From NCBI RefSeq assembly GCF_006440775.1, contig NZ_VFTZ01000019.1, forward strand, positions 1 to 64,000: a DNA stretch of 64,000 bases, in the 5' to 3' direction. Positions 50,371 through 59,663 of the stretch are shown in pieces; the stretch's first letter is position 1; every line of letters begins with the position of its first letter. The notes under the pieces were generated by a model. It was not told the origin of the DNA, did not search any database, and was given only the letters and a program-made list of their open reading frames with translations. The translations under genes were made by a program, and so were the position numbers. This stretch comes from Mesorhizobium sp. B2-7-2. GTDB taxonomy: Bacteria; Pseudomonadota; Alphaproteobacteria; Rhizobiales; Rhizobiaceae.

Positions 50371-51617
50371 ATGCGTATCTTGCTATCGACTTACGGCTCG
50401 CGCGGCGACGTCGAGCCTTTGGCGGCGCTGGGCGCGGCGTTGCAGGCGCATGGCGTCGAGGCCAGGGTGAGCGCGCCTGGCGACGAGGAGTTTGGCGCCC
50501 TTCTGGCCCGCGCCGGCGTGCCGCTGGCCCCGGCCTTCGCGCCGGTGCGCGAATGGGCGAAGGAAATGATCCACCGGTCGCGATCGGCGTCGCCCGAGGA
50601 CCGGGCCAGACTCATTTCCGGCCAGGCGGCCGAGATCGTCGCCAGGCAATATGAGGCGCTGAGCGCGGCCGCCGAAGGCTGCAACGCCGTGGTGGCGTTC
50701 GGCCTCTTTCCATCCTGCGCCGCCGCGCGGCTGGTCGCGGAGCAGCGGGGCATGCGCTACATGTTGGGCACATTCTGCCCCATCTGGCTGCCGTCGCCGC
50801 ACAACCGGCCGCATGAATATCCGAGCCATCCGCTGCCGGCCGGCGTGACGGACAACCGGCTCCTGTGGGAGATGGACATCCAGACCAAGAACGCCCTCTT
50901 CGGCGAGGCGATCAACGGCCATCGCGCGTCGCTGGGGTTGTCTCCGGTGCAAAATGTTCGGGACTATGTCTACGGCGATAGGGTGCTGCTCGCCTGCGAC
51001 CCGACGCTGGGACCATGGCCGGGCTCGGACCTGATCGACACTGTGCAGACCGGCGCCTTCATCCTGCCGGACGAGCGGCCCCTCCCCGACGGCTCAAAGC
51101 CTTCCTCGATGCCGGCCCGCGGCCGGTCTATGTCGGCTTCGGTTCGATCGCGGTCGCCAGGGATGCCGGGGCCGCCACCATCGAAGCGATCCGCACCAAG
51201 GGCCTCCGTACGGTGCTCGCGCATGGCTGGGCAGAGTTGGGCCTCATCGACGATCGCGACGACTGTTTTGCCGTCGGCGAGATCAACCAGCAGGCGCTGT
51301 TCGGCCGCGTCGCCGCCGTCATCCATCACGGCGGCGCCGGCACGACCGCCGCCGCCGCACAGGCGGGAGCGCCGCAGGTGATCGTGCCGCAGATCGGCGA
51401 CCAGCCCTATTGGGCACGACGGGTGGCCGAGCTCGGCATCGGCGCCGCGCATGACGGTCCGGTGCCGACGGCGCAGTCATTGTCGAGGGCGTTGGAGACT
51501 GCGCTGGCACCCGAGACCGGCGCCCGCGCGAGCGCTATCGCCGGCATGATCCGCACCGACGGCGCCGGGGCGGCGGCAAGGTTGCTGATTGAATTGCTGG
51601 GCCGGTCCAGCCGGTGA
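50371..51617 (+). pseudogene. UDP-glycosyltransferase-like gene (GT1) broken by a frameshift
   Basis: The N-terminal half from ATG 50371 (MRILLSTYGSRGDVEPLAAL) and the C-terminal half (GPRPVYVGFGSIAV, VIHHGGAGTTAAAAQAGAPQ, VPQIGDQPYW) are in different frames. They join at about 51088-51093, where one base appears missing in a C/G-rich run (LPDERPLPD then LKAFLDAG). The HHGGAGTT motif is the nucleotide-sugar site of sterol and macrolide glycosyltransferases. GGAG precedes the ATG. Sequencing error is possible. Confidence 0.85.
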
Positions 51618-51619
51618 AC

Positions 51620-52378
51620 TCATTGCGTCGTCAGTTCAGCCAGCGCCCTTTGTAGGGGCGCCGGCGAGACCTGGATCGGGCCTGAGAACGGGCTGTCCAT
51701 GTCGACGATCAGATAGACCGCCGCGGCGACCAGCGCCCCGGAAACGAAGCAGGTGAAGACGACGGTGCCGTTGCGCGGCGCCCGGAAGCCGAAGCTGGCG
51801 AAGATCAGCGTCAGCCAGGCGACGAGCAGAACGATCAGCGATGCGGGTATGGCGCCCTCGGACTGTTCGGCCAGTATCCAGCGCTGCTCGATCAGCTTCT
51901 GCAGTTGCTGTGTCGCGGCCTGTTGTGCGGAGGTCTGCTTGGCATCCGCCGGCGTCAATCCCGCCAGGATGTCGCCGACCTGGTTGAGCAGCAGTTCCGC
52001 CAGCCTGTTCGGGACGACAGTCGTGTCGCTGTCGGCGGCAGAGGTGTCGACGACGCGCTGGACGTATGCGGTCAGCGATTGCCGGGCGCTGTCCGCTTCC
52101 GGTCCGTAATGCCGCAGCGTTCGATCAAGCAGGATGAGATCGGTGGCGAAGGTGTGGACGTTGCCGTTGATAGCCTCGAAGGTGTTCTTGGCTGAATTGA
52201 TCATCAGGCCGAGCATAAGCGACGACATCACCACGAACAGGTTCGCGGCAAGCCGCACCACCGCGCTGGTGTCGTCCTGAAGGTGGTGAGCAGGGAAGCG
52301 CTCGTGCAGCATCAGGCTGACCAGCGAGGCCCCGGCCAGACAAGCAAAGATCGCTGCTCCTACAAGCACTTCGCCCAT
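51620..52378 (-). CDS. DUF4239 / bestrophin-like membrane protein
   Basis: 252 residues with helices at about 5-25, 40-65, 178-198 and 207-228. SSLMLGLMINSAKNTFEAIN and LLDRTLRHYGPEADSARQSL are typical of DUF4239. Function unknown, possibly channel-like. It is convergent with the frameshifted glycosyltransferase by 2 bases. Confidence 0.78.
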   Translation of the reverse strand: MGEVLVGAAIFACLAGASLVSLMLHERFPAHHLQDDTSAVVRLAANLFVVMSSLMLGLMINSAKNTFEAINGNVHTFATDLILLDRTLRHYGPEADSARQSLTAYVQRVVDTSAADSDTTVVPNRLAELLLNQVGDILAGLTPADAKQTSAQQAATQQLQKLIEQRWILAEQSEGAIPASLIVLLVAWLTLIFASFGFRAPRNGTVVFTCFVSGALVAAAVYLIVDMDSPFSGPIQVSPAPLQRALAELTTQ

Positions 52379-52426
52379 GGCTAATATTGCGCACGGGAAA
52401 GGAAGCTTGCCAATCGGCTTCGTAAG

Positions 52427-52621
52427 TTCGTCATTCTAGGGCGGAGCGACGCGCAGCGGAGTGAAGACCCTAGAATCCATGCCGTTACCTATGAGCATCA
52501 CGGCGGTTCAGGCTGATCCTTTGTTCTGCAACGCTCTTACACCTCGGCAAGGGTCGCGGCATGGATTCTAAGAGGGTCTGCGCGCGTCGCTTCGCTCCTT
52601 GCTCCGCCCTAGAATGACGAA
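52427..52621. repeat. 195-bp inverted-repeat element
   Basis: Left arm 52427-52483 (TTCGTCATTCTAGGGCGGAG, AGACCCTAGAATCCATGCCG) and right arm 52557-52621 (CGGCATGGATTCTAAGAGGG, CTCCGCCCTAGAATGACGAA) are inverted copies around a 73-bp loop. Relatives at 59324-59483 and, diverged, at 12264-12413. Non-coding, and probably a mobilised palindrome (MITE-like) without a transposase here. Confidence 0.85.
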
Positions 52622-52716
52622 GTCAAAAATTCGCCACCGCAAAGCACCTTCCAATACAGTCCAAAGCCTTTATGTATGAACGTCGGGGCGGCTCCCAATC
52701 ACTCACGAGGCAATTC

Positions 52717-53502
52717 ATGACAATTCGCGCTGTCGTCTGGGGCGAGAACATCCATGAGCGGACCAATGAGGTGGTGGCCTCCATCTATCCGGAAGGCATG
52801 CACGCGACCATCGCCACGGCGCTGAACACCGACGCAGGCATATCAGCCTCGACCGCGACGCTGGAGCAGCCGGAGCACGGCCTGCCGGAAGCTCGCCTGG
52901 CGGAAACCGACGTGCTGGTCTGGTGGGGTCACAAGGACCATGGCGCGGTGGCCGACGAGGTGGTCGAGCGCGTAGCGCGCAGGGTCTTCGAAGGCATGGG
53001 GCTGATCGTGCTGCATTCCGGCCATTTCTCGAAGATCTTCAGGCGGCTGATGGGCACGCCCTGCACGCTGAAATGGCGCGAGGCCGGCGAGCGCGAGCGG
53101 CTCTGGGTAACGAGCCCCAGCCACCCGATCGCCGACGGCATCGGCGAGTTCTTCGAGCTCGAGAACGAGGAGATGTATGGCGAGCAGTTCGCCGTGCCCG
53201 AGCCGTTGGAAACCGTCTTCATCTCCTGGTTCCAAGGCGGCGAGGTGTTCCGCTCGGGCCTGACCTACCGGCGCGGCGCCGGCAATGTCTTCTACTTCCG
53301 CCCCGGACACGAAACCTATCCGACCTATCACGACGCCACCGTGCAGAAGGTGCTGCGCAATGCGGTGAAGTGGGCGCACAACCCGCAGGGATCGAAGCCC
53401 GCCATCCTCGATGCGCCGAACGTGCCGGTCGAGAAGGCGCTGGAGCCGATCGAGGAGCGCGGGCCCAAGCTGCATGCGCGGGGCGAGGCCGGCTTCCGCT
53501 AA
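52717..53502 (+). CDS. thuA: ThuA-domain protein
   Basis: 261 residues from ATG 52717 (GAGG site): VVWGENIHERTNEVVASIYP, DVLVWWGHKDHGAVADEVVE, GLIVLHSGHFSKIFRRLMG. This matches ThuA, a protein of the trehalose utilisation pathway in Sinorhizobium, related to class I glutamine-amidotransferase folds. The partner dehydrogenase gene follows. The thuEFGK transporter genes of the classical operon are absent, so the substrate may be another disaccharide or sugar. Confidence 0.85.
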   Translation: MTIRAVVWGENIHERTNEVVASIYPEGMHATIATALNTDAGISASTATLEQPEHGLPEARLAETDVLVWWGHKDHGAVADEVVERVARRVFEGMGLIVLHSGHFSKIFRRLMGTPCTLKWREAGERERLWVTSPSHPIADGIGEFFELENEEMYGEQFAVPEPLETVFISWFQGGEVFRSGLTYRRGAGNVFYFRPGHETYPTYHDATVQKVLRNAVKWAHNPQGSKPAILDAPNVPVEKALEPIEERGPKLHARGEAGFR

Positions 53503-53602
53503 AAAAGCGCCTCTCCGCTTCGTTTGGGATTGCGCGCAAACAGCGCCCGGGTCACATTTGCCCCGTTATTGAATCGAACCAAATCGCTCAAAGGGACAGA
53601 AA

Positions 53603-54661
53603 ATGCGGCTTTTGATACTTGGTACCGGCTGGATGGCGCAGGAACATGCCCGCCGCTTCGGCGCGATCGAGGGCGTCGAGATCGTCGGCGCGGCCGATGT
53701 CGATGCGGCCCGCGTCGGCGAATATGCCGACGCCTACAAGATCCCGAGGCGCTTCACCTCGCTGGAGGCGGCTCTCGACTGGGGCGATTTCGACGCGGTC
53801 GCCAATGTCACGCCGGACCGCATCCATCATCCGACCACCATGGCGCTGGTCGCAGCTGGCAAACCGGTTCTGTGCGAGAAGCCGCTGGCGGAAAATTTCG
53901 GCAAGGCCAGCGAAATGGCCGATGCCGCGGAAGCCGCCGGCATCGTCAACATGGTCAACCTCACTTATCGCAATGTCGCCGCGCTGCAGAAGGCGCGCCG
54001 GATGGTGCAGGCCGGCGAGATCGGCACGGTGCGCCATGTCGAGGCGTCCTACCTGCAGAGCTGGCTGGTGTCGAAATTCTGGGGCGACTGGCGCACCGAC
54101 CCGAAATGGCTGTGGCGGCTGTCGCGCGGCCACGGCTCGAACGGCGTGCTCGGCGATGTCGGCATCCACATCCTCGATTTCGCCAGCTATGGCGCGGCGC
54201 TCGATATCGACCATGTCTTCTGCAGGCTGCGCACCTTCGACAAGGCGCCGGGCAACCGCATCGGCGAGTACGAGCTCGACGCCAACGACAGTTTTGCCAT
54301 GACGCTCGACTTCGCCAACGGCGCCTTCGGCGTGGTGCATGCCAGCCGCTGGGCCACCGGCCACATCAACGAGTTGCGCCTGCGCATCCATGGCGACAAG
54401 GGCGGCATCGAGGTGGTGCACAATCTCGACGGCTCGATGCTGAAGGCTTGCGTCGGCGAAAATGTCGAGAACGCCAAATGGGAAGAGCTCGACGCCGGCA
54501 CGGTGCCGACCAACTACCAGCGCTTTGTCGAGGCAGTGAAGGGCGGCGTGCAGACCGAGCCGACGTTCCGCCACGCGGCCGGCTTGCAGAAGGTGCTGGA
54601 TCTTGCCGTGGTGTCGGACGAGAAGCGCGCCGAGTTGAGGGCGCACGCGGACACGCAGTGA
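53603..54661 (+). CDS. Gfo/Idh/MocA-family oxidoreductase (ThuB-like)
   Basis: 352 residues. N-terminal Rossmann fold (LLILGTGWMAQEHARRFGAI) with the family EKP motif in VLCEKPLAENFG, and the C-terminal alpha/beta sugar-binding domain (NRIGEYELDANDSFAMTLDF). It oxidises a sugar or sugar acid with NAD(P). It follows the ThuA gene by 100 bp, the order of thuAB in Sinorhizobium, where ThuB forms 3-keto derivatives of trehalose-type sugars. Specificity is inferred. Confidence 0.85.
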   Translation: MRLLILGTGWMAQEHARRFGAIEGVEIVGAADVDAARVGEYADAYKIPRRFTSLEAALDWGDFDAVANVTPDRIHHPTTMALVAAGKPVLCEKPLAENFGKASEMADAAEAAGIVNMVNLTYRNVAALQKARRMVQAGEIGTVRHVEASYLQSWLVSKFWGDWRTDPKWLWRLSRGHGSNGVLGDVGIHILDFASYGAALDIDHVFCRLRTFDKAPGNRIGEYELDANDSFAMTLDFANGAFGVVHASRWATGHINELRLRIHGDKGGIEVVHNLDGSMLKACVGENVENAKWEELDAGTVPTNYQRFVEAVKGGVQTEPTFRHAAGLQKVLDLAVVSDEKRAELRAHADTQ

Positions 54662-54698
54662 GGCCTCGCTCGACGCAGGGAAGCGTGGCGTTCTACGG

Positions 54699-54854
54699 CG
54701 CCCCCCTCTGGCCTGCCGGCCATCTCCCCCCACATGGGGGGAGATCGATGTCGCACCGGCTTTCGCCTATTGTTGGCGTCTAAAGAAGCGCAGCCGCGAA
54801 GCTGCCAATCTCCCCCCTTGTGGGGGAGATGTCCGGCAGGACAGAGGGGGGCGC
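54699..54854. repeat. Palindromic interspersed element, about 156 bp
   Basis: The left arm (GCGCCCCCCTCTGGCCTGCC, CATCTCCCCCCAC) and right arm (GTGGGGGAGATG, TCCGGCAGGACAGAGGGGGG) are inverted around a loop of about 60 bp. Both arms also contain internal CTCCCC/GGGGAG pairing. It lies between the convergent ThuB-like and BKACE genes. Confidence 0.8.
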
Positions 54855-54877
54855 TGTCTCGCCAGCCTAGCCATGTT

Positions 54878-55600
54878 TTATCGAGACCGATAAATCCCGA
54901 CAGCCGCCGCAACCAGCGCCGCATTGCCATCCGCGACACTGCCGTCCGGCAATTCCTTGCCATCCTCCAGGCCTACCCGCGTCGACAACTTCCTTGCCGC
55001 CGCGCGCTCGACAAATGGCCAGACTGTGGCGTTCTCGCCATGCAGCAGGATGGAGCGACGAATGCCGGCGCGTTCCAACACCGTCTCGATGCCGTCCGCC
55101 ACGGCAAAAGCTTCATCCAGCGCCTGCTCGGAAATCTCGACCAGCACGCGCAGCACCCGGCCGCCATGATCGAGGCCGACCAGGCGCTCGGCGTCGGCAA
55201 TGGAAGCGAGCCCAGCTTCGATGCCGATGCCGCGCTGGCGCAGGCTTTCCATGACGACGGGCGCCGGCGTCTCGCTGAGATTGACCGAGGCATAATCGGG
55301 CAGCTCGCGCCAGCCGGAGATGGCAACCAGCGTGCGCAAATCGTCGTTCTCGATCCAGGCGCCGGTGGAGACGCCGATCAGCGTGCCTGGACAGGCGCGG
55401 CGGATTGCTGCGACCGTGCTGTCCATCGCCTCCGGCGCAAGGCTCTCTCTTCCGTCGGCGCCGCGCGCGTGCACATGCAGCTCGGCCGCACCCGCCGCGA
55501 TCGAGGCTGCGGCGTCGCGCGCCATCGCGTCGGGATCGAGCGGCAATGCGGGGTGGAAGTCGGCGGCTCGGGCGCCGTTGATGCAGGCCTGGACGATCAT
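54878..55600 (-). CDS. BKACE-family beta-keto acid cleavage enzyme
   Basis: 240 residues. The zinc site is visible as HxH in AELHVHARGADG with PDYASVNLSE and RRSILLHGENATVWP further on. BKACE (former DUF849) enzymes split beta-keto acids with acetyl-CoA, as in lysine fermentation (Kce) or carnitine breakdown. This is a short version near 240 residues. Downstream of the amidinotransferase gene by about 170 bp on the same strand, so its substrate may derive from the same pathway. Confidence 0.85.
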   Translation of the reverse strand: MIVQACINGARAADFHPALPLDPDAMARDAAASIAAGAAELHVHARGADGRESLAPEAMDSTVAAIRRACPGTLIGVSTGAWIENDDLRTLVAISGWRELPDYASVNLSETPAPVVMESLRQRGIGIEAGLASIADAERLVGLDHGGRVLRVLVEISEQALDEAFAVADGIETVLERAGIRRSILLHGENATVWPFVERAAARKLSTRVGLEDGKELPDGSVADGNAALVAAAVGIYRSR

Positions 55601-55766
55601 CGTTGCGGCAATCCTGTTTCGGCTGGCCAGAGCCTAGCCCAGGATCGGATTGGTCGGAACCGGAGCGTCGAAATCTCCTGACAGGCCGCGCGCGGTCATA
55701 TCCCTCTGGCCTATCGGCCAAAGGGATAGACATTCTTCGTGGCGATTGCCGAACTTCGAGAGTCCG

Positions 55767-56699
55767 TTATGCCGGCACGCGCTTCAGCGCCTGCGCCATG
55801 CAGTGGATGCCGCCGCCGGTCTTGGAGATCTCGCTCATGTCGACGGCCGCGACCTCGAAGCCCTGTGCCTTCAGCTTTTCGATCAGCGTCTTGCTCGACG
55901 TCGGTGCGATAACCCTATCCTTGCCGAGCGACATGAAGTTGCAACCCAGCGCCATCGTGTCCTGGAAGGGCACGTCGATGATCTCGTGGCCCTTGCCCTT
56001 CAGCCAGTCGACGATGCCGGGCTCGGTGCAGGCGAGGCAGACGGCGGTGAGCTTCTCGGCGACCGGCACCACCATCAGGTCGATGTGGACGTAATATTCG
56101 TCGATGAAGGCGAGCCGCGTCTCCCAGCCTTCCTTGTCGAACCAGGCCTGCACCTGACGCGCGCCTTCTTCCTGCGTGCGGGCGCCGCCGCAGCCGATCA
56201 GCACCACGCCCTCCTCGATGACGTTGAAATCGCCGCCCTCGAAAGTGCCGGCGGTCACCATGTCGTAGATCGGAATGCCGAGCTTTTCATAGGTGCGGAT
56301 GGCGGCGTAGTTTTCGCCGCGCCGCCACCAATTGGCCATGGCGGTTATGAAGGCGCCATAGGGCGTCATGACGCTGGAATCGCGCGAATAGACCTGCATC
56401 GGCAGCTCCGGTGTCGGCTCGTGCCAGTGGATGTTGACGCCGAAATGCTCGTAGGCCGCGACAAGGTCCTTGTGCTGCGCCTGCGCGATCTGGACGTTGC
56501 AGGGCGCTTCACGCAGATGCTTTCGCGACAGCGAGCTGGTCGACAGGTGGCGCAGGAAGTTCGGCGAGCCGAGCAGCACGTCGGTCAGCACATCGGTTTC
56601 GTTGGCGAAGCCCCAGGCGGTCAGCGGCTTGGTGCCGCCATTGGGGTTGCGGCGCTGCAGCGAGAACGGCTCGGCGACGATGCGGTCATGGACGGTCAT
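55767..56699 (-). CDS. Amidinotransferase/dimethylarginine dimethylaminohydrolase-fold enzyme
   Basis: 310 residues from ATG 56699. Penteins of the guanidine-modifying superfamily show EGGDFN (Glu/Asp), YVHIDLMVVPV (His) and the active Cys in GGGIHCMAQALKR, all present here. Members hydrolyse or transfer the guanidine group of arginine-like compounds. The gene order with an M20 amidohydrolase 34 bases upstream and a BKACE gene points to a catabolic pathway for a guanidino or ureido compound. Substrate not assignable. Confidence 0.85.
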   Translation of the reverse strand: MTVHDRIVAEPFSLQRRNPNGGTKPLTAWGFANETDVLTDVLLGSPNFLRHLSTSSLSRKHLREAPCNVQIAQAQHKDLVAAYEHFGVNIHWHEPTPELPMQVYSRDSSVMTPYGAFITAMANWWRRGENYAAIRTYEKLGIPIYDMVTAGTFEGGDFNVIEEGVVLIGCGGARTQEEGARQVQAWFDKEGWETRLAFIDEYYVHIDLMVVPVAEKLTAVCLACTEPGIVDWLKGKGHEIIDVPFQDTMALGCNFMSLGKDRVIAPTSSKTLIEKLKAQGFEVAAVDMSEISKTGGGIHCMAQALKRVPA

Positions 56700-56733
56700 G
56701 GTGTTCTCCTCGGGATGGATTGTCGTTGGTCGT

Positions 56734-58326
56734 TCATGCGGTGGAGGCGGCCGGGATCCACCAGTCGCGCCCACGCGGCGTGGTGACATATTCCGGCCAG
56801 CGGAAGTTGATCGGCGGTTCGTAGTCGCAGAGCGGCGCGATCCAGTTTGAGCCGCCGACGCCGCCGCCGGTCCGCCTGACGAACTCGTCCATGGCGGCGT
56901 CGCGCGCGGCCTTGTCCTCGAGCAGGCGCAGCGCCGTCAGCGCGACCGTCTTCGCGGCGCAGGTTACCATAGGGTCGATGGTCGCCGGAATGCCGCCCAG
57001 CGCGTTCATCGCCCAGGACGGATAAGTATGGCCCGTGACCGCGCGCAGCGCTGGGCGTGCAACGTAGAAGCGCGATGTCGGCGCGTGCCAGCTCATATCG
57101 GTGTAATCGTCGGAAGTGGAATTCACCTGCGATGGCGGCAGGTCGCGGCGCAGGATTGCTTCGGCCTCTTGCGGCGAAATCAGCCGCTCCAGCTCGTCGA
57201 TGAACGGGTTCTCGGTCGCCTCGCCGCCGGCATTGACCTGGACCTCGCGGGCGATCGCCCTCGCCTCTTCGTTCCAGCGCGGCGCGCCGACGGTGGACAG
57301 CGCCTGATAGGTGATGCCGGCCATGGCGTGATTGGCCAGCCCCGGACGCGACTTCGACACCCAGTGGCGCTCATGGCGGCAGCCGCTCATCGTCGCCGCG
57401 GCTTCGGCATTGCGGTCGAGAACGGCGGTCACCTGCTCGGCCATGGCAATGGTCGGCACGCGGATCATGTACTGGATTTCGGCAAGGCCGGCCGGGAGGT
57501 TGTCGGCGGTCGCCTGCCCCGCGGTCAGGATCGCCTCGCTGATCGACCAGCCGCCTTGATGCGTGAGCATGGAATCGCGCAGCGCCTTGGAGGTCATGTA
57601 CATCATCATCAGCGCGTCGTTGGCGCCGGGCGCCCTGACCGCCGAATGCGCCTGCGGGATGGGTGCTGCGTCGCTGGCGCGAACCCAGTTCTCCGGTTCG
57701 TCGCAGATGAAGCGGTAGATCATCGCATAGGCGGCGCCGCAATGCGTGTCCCAGCGCGCCGTGTTGCAAAGCGGCAGCATGTAGAAGGGATGGAAGGAGA
57801 TCATGCCGGCAAGGCCGTCATAATAACCCTTGGCAGCATGGATAGGCTTGGAGCCCCGCACCTTCTCGGCCGGCTCGCCGGTGAAGCGCAGCGTGCCTTT
57901 GATGCCGTGCTCCAGCATCGCCGCCTTGGTGGCCAAAAGTCCGCCGAGGCCGCCTATGCCAAGGCCTGAATGCGGATCGGTATGGCCACCCGCCTCGACG
58001 CCGAGGCCTTCACGCGGCCGTTTCACCGAAGCGGCGTCCTGGCAATTGCCGGGCACGGCGTCGTATTCGCCATACATGCCGATCACGGGGCCGTCGCCGT
58101 TGGTCCAATGGGCGCAGAAGGCCGTGGGCATGCCGCCCGAGCCTTCCTCGACCGAGAAGCCTTCGCGCTTGAGCCGATCCACATACCAGGCCGCCGACTG
58201 GTACTCGCGCCAGGCGGTCTCGCCGAAATCGAAGATGGTGCGCGTCCAGGCCGACAGTAACGGCTGGATGCCGTCGATGCAGGCAAGCGCCGTCTCCTGC
58301 GCTGAAGTCGTCACCGGTTCCTCCAT
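56734..58326 (-). CDS. M20-family amidohydrolase
   Basis: 530 residues: IGMYGEYDAVPGNCQD with the first metal site, GGHTDPHSGLGIGGLGGL, GTLRFTGEPAEKVRGSK with the catalytic Glu, and a C-terminal NSTSDDYTDMSWHAPTSRFY. This resembles AbgB/PM20D-type amidohydrolases acting on N-acyl or amide bonds. It precedes the amidinotransferase-fold gene on the same strand, and is divergent from a LysR regulator by 82 bp. Confidence 0.85.
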   Translation of the reverse strand: MEEPVTTSAQETALACIDGIQPLLSAWTRTIFDFGETAWREYQSAAWYVDRLKREGFSVEEGSGGMPTAFCAHWTNGDGPVIGMYGEYDAVPGNCQDAASVKRPREGLGVEAGGHTDPHSGLGIGGLGGLLATKAAMLEHGIKGTLRFTGEPAEKVRGSKPIHAAKGYYDGLAGMISFHPFYMLPLCNTARWDTHCGAAYAMIYRFICDEPENWVRASDAAPIPQAHSAVRAPGANDALMMMYMTSKALRDSMLTHQGGWSISEAILTAGQATADNLPAGLAEIQYMIRVPTIAMAEQVTAVLDRNAEAAATMSGCRHERHWVSKSRPGLANHAMAGITYQALSTVGAPRWNEEARAIAREVQVNAGGEATENPFIDELERLISPQEAEAILRRDLPPSQVNSTSDDYTDMSWHAPTSRFYVARPALRAVTGHTYPSWAMNALGGIPATIDPMVTCAAKTVALTALRLLEDKAARDAAMDEFVRRTGGGVGGSNWIAPLCDYEPPINFRWPEYVTTPRGRDWWIPAASTA

Positions 58327-58408
58327 GCCTTAAAGAAAGCAGTGAAGCGGCGCATCAAAAAGTGATATGTTTTCCCGGCTCGTGCAAATTCGGTTCACCT
58401 GAGGCCTC

Positions 58409-59296
58409 TTGCGAATACCTTCCACGCAGGCGCTGCGCGCCCTCGACAGCTTCGCCCGTCACGGCAGCGTCTGGCGCGCCGCCGACGAACTCCACCTCAC
58501 CCGCAGCGCCGTCTCGCATCAGCTGCGGCTGCTCGAGCGTGACCTCGGCTTCGATCTCCTGCAGCGCATCGGCAAGGGCGTGGCGCTGACGCCGCGCGGC
58601 CAGCGCTACGCGGCCGACGTCAGAAAGGCGCTGACAGTGCTCGGCGATGCGGTGACGCAGGGCGGCGGCGCCGGCGTCGGCGGCTCCTTCGCCATCTCCT
58701 GTCCGCCGGGCTTCGCCTCAATGTTCCTGTGCACCCATATCGGCGAGTTCCAGCAGATGTATCCGGACGTCGCGCTCTCCGTGCTGACGCCACGGCGGCT
58801 CGACGATGTCAGCAATGCGGAGGCCGACGCCTTCATCGCCTTCGGCGTCGGCAATTGGCCGAACCGGGCGGTGGAACTGCTGTGCGAGGTCTCCTTCACG
58901 CCGCTCTGCAGCCCGACGCTGCTCAACAAGGTCGGCGGATTTTCCAAACCAGCCGACGTGCTGCGAGCCAACCTGCTCCATCTCAGCGACACCGAGGACT
59001 GGGCGCGCTGGCTGGCGCTGTCTAAGGTGGAAAATCCCGACACCGAGGGCGGCATCTTCTTTTCCGACATGAATCTCGTCTTTTCGGCTGCGATCGCCGG
59101 CCAGGGAATTGCGCTCGGCGACGAACTGACCGGACGCCGGGCGCTGAGCGAGGGCCGGCTGGTCAAGCCGTTCGAAGCAACCGTGCCCTCGCCGCGCGCC
59201 TATTTCCTGGTCTTCGAGCATGCCAAGGCCGGACATCCGGTGCTCAACGCCTTCAGCGACTGGCTGCGGGCGAAGCTGTCGGAGAGCAGGCTTTAG
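58409..59296 (+). CDS. LysR-family regulator, GcvA-like
   Basis: 295 residues. The N-terminal HTH reads TQALRALDSFARHGSVWRAA, DELHLTRSAVSHQLRLLERD, and a LysR substrate-binding domain (about 90-290) follows. The PSTQALRALDSFARHGS start places it near GcvA. The start is TTG 58409. It is divergent from the amidohydrolase gene, so it probably controls that operon and perhaps the ABC importer downstream. The effector is unknown. Confidence 0.9.
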   Translation: MRIPSTQALRALDSFARHGSVWRAADELHLTRSAVSHQLRLLERDLGFDLLQRIGKGVALTPRGQRYAADVRKALTVLGDAVTQGGGAGVGGSFAISCPPGFASMFLCTHIGEFQQMYPDVALSVLTPRRLDDVSNAEADAFIAFGVGNWPNRAVELLCEVSFTPLCSPTLLNKVGGFSKPADVLRANLLHLSDTEDWARWLALSKVENPDTEGGIFFSDMNLVFSAAIAGQGIALGDELTGRRALSEGRLVKPFEATVPSPRAYFLVFEHAKAGHPVLNAFSDWLRAKLSESRL

Positions 59297-59323
59297 GCGG
59301 ATTGAGAGCCACCGCCCTCTCCG

Positions 59324-59483
59324 GTCGTCATCCTCGGGCTTGACCCGAGGATCCATGCCGTGGCGTTGGCCCAAGGGTGCGGCGGGTGAGAATTCTGGAC
59401 CGTTGCAACGCTCGTAGGTAACGGTATGGATTCCAGGGTCTGCGCGCGTCGCTTCGCTCCTTGCTCCGCCCTGGAATGACGAC
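59324..59483. repeat. 160-bp inverted-repeat element
   Basis: Outer ends GTCGTCAT (59324-59331) and ATGACGAC (59476-59483) pair. The right half TCTGCGCGCGTCGCTTCGCT, CCTTGCTCCGCCCTGGAATG matches the right arm of 52427-52621 closely. The left half holds the CGGGCTTGACCCGAGG palindrome. It lies between the LysR gene and the ABC operon and may separate their transcription. Confidence 0.85.
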
Positions 59484-59663
59484 GGCACGCACGCTTTGGC
59501 TAATCGCGAACGTTCGTGAGCACGTCGAACGCTCATAAACGCTCCGGCCGCCCACCAACCCTCGCCACCCGTGAATCAAATTTGCCGATCGGGCGAAAAC
59601 TATTCGGTTGCGGTGAGCCGCAGCCGTGCCTACGATTTGATCGACCGTGAGGAAAGAGGCAGA

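Noticed and set aside
50371..51617. Two separate genes (glycosyltransferase halves)
   Set aside because: Each half lacks the other domain and the join matches a one-base loss, so one broken gene is simpler.
52427..52621. Insertion sequence
   Set aside because: Inverted arms are present but there is no transposase frame and no visible target duplication, so only a repeat is called.
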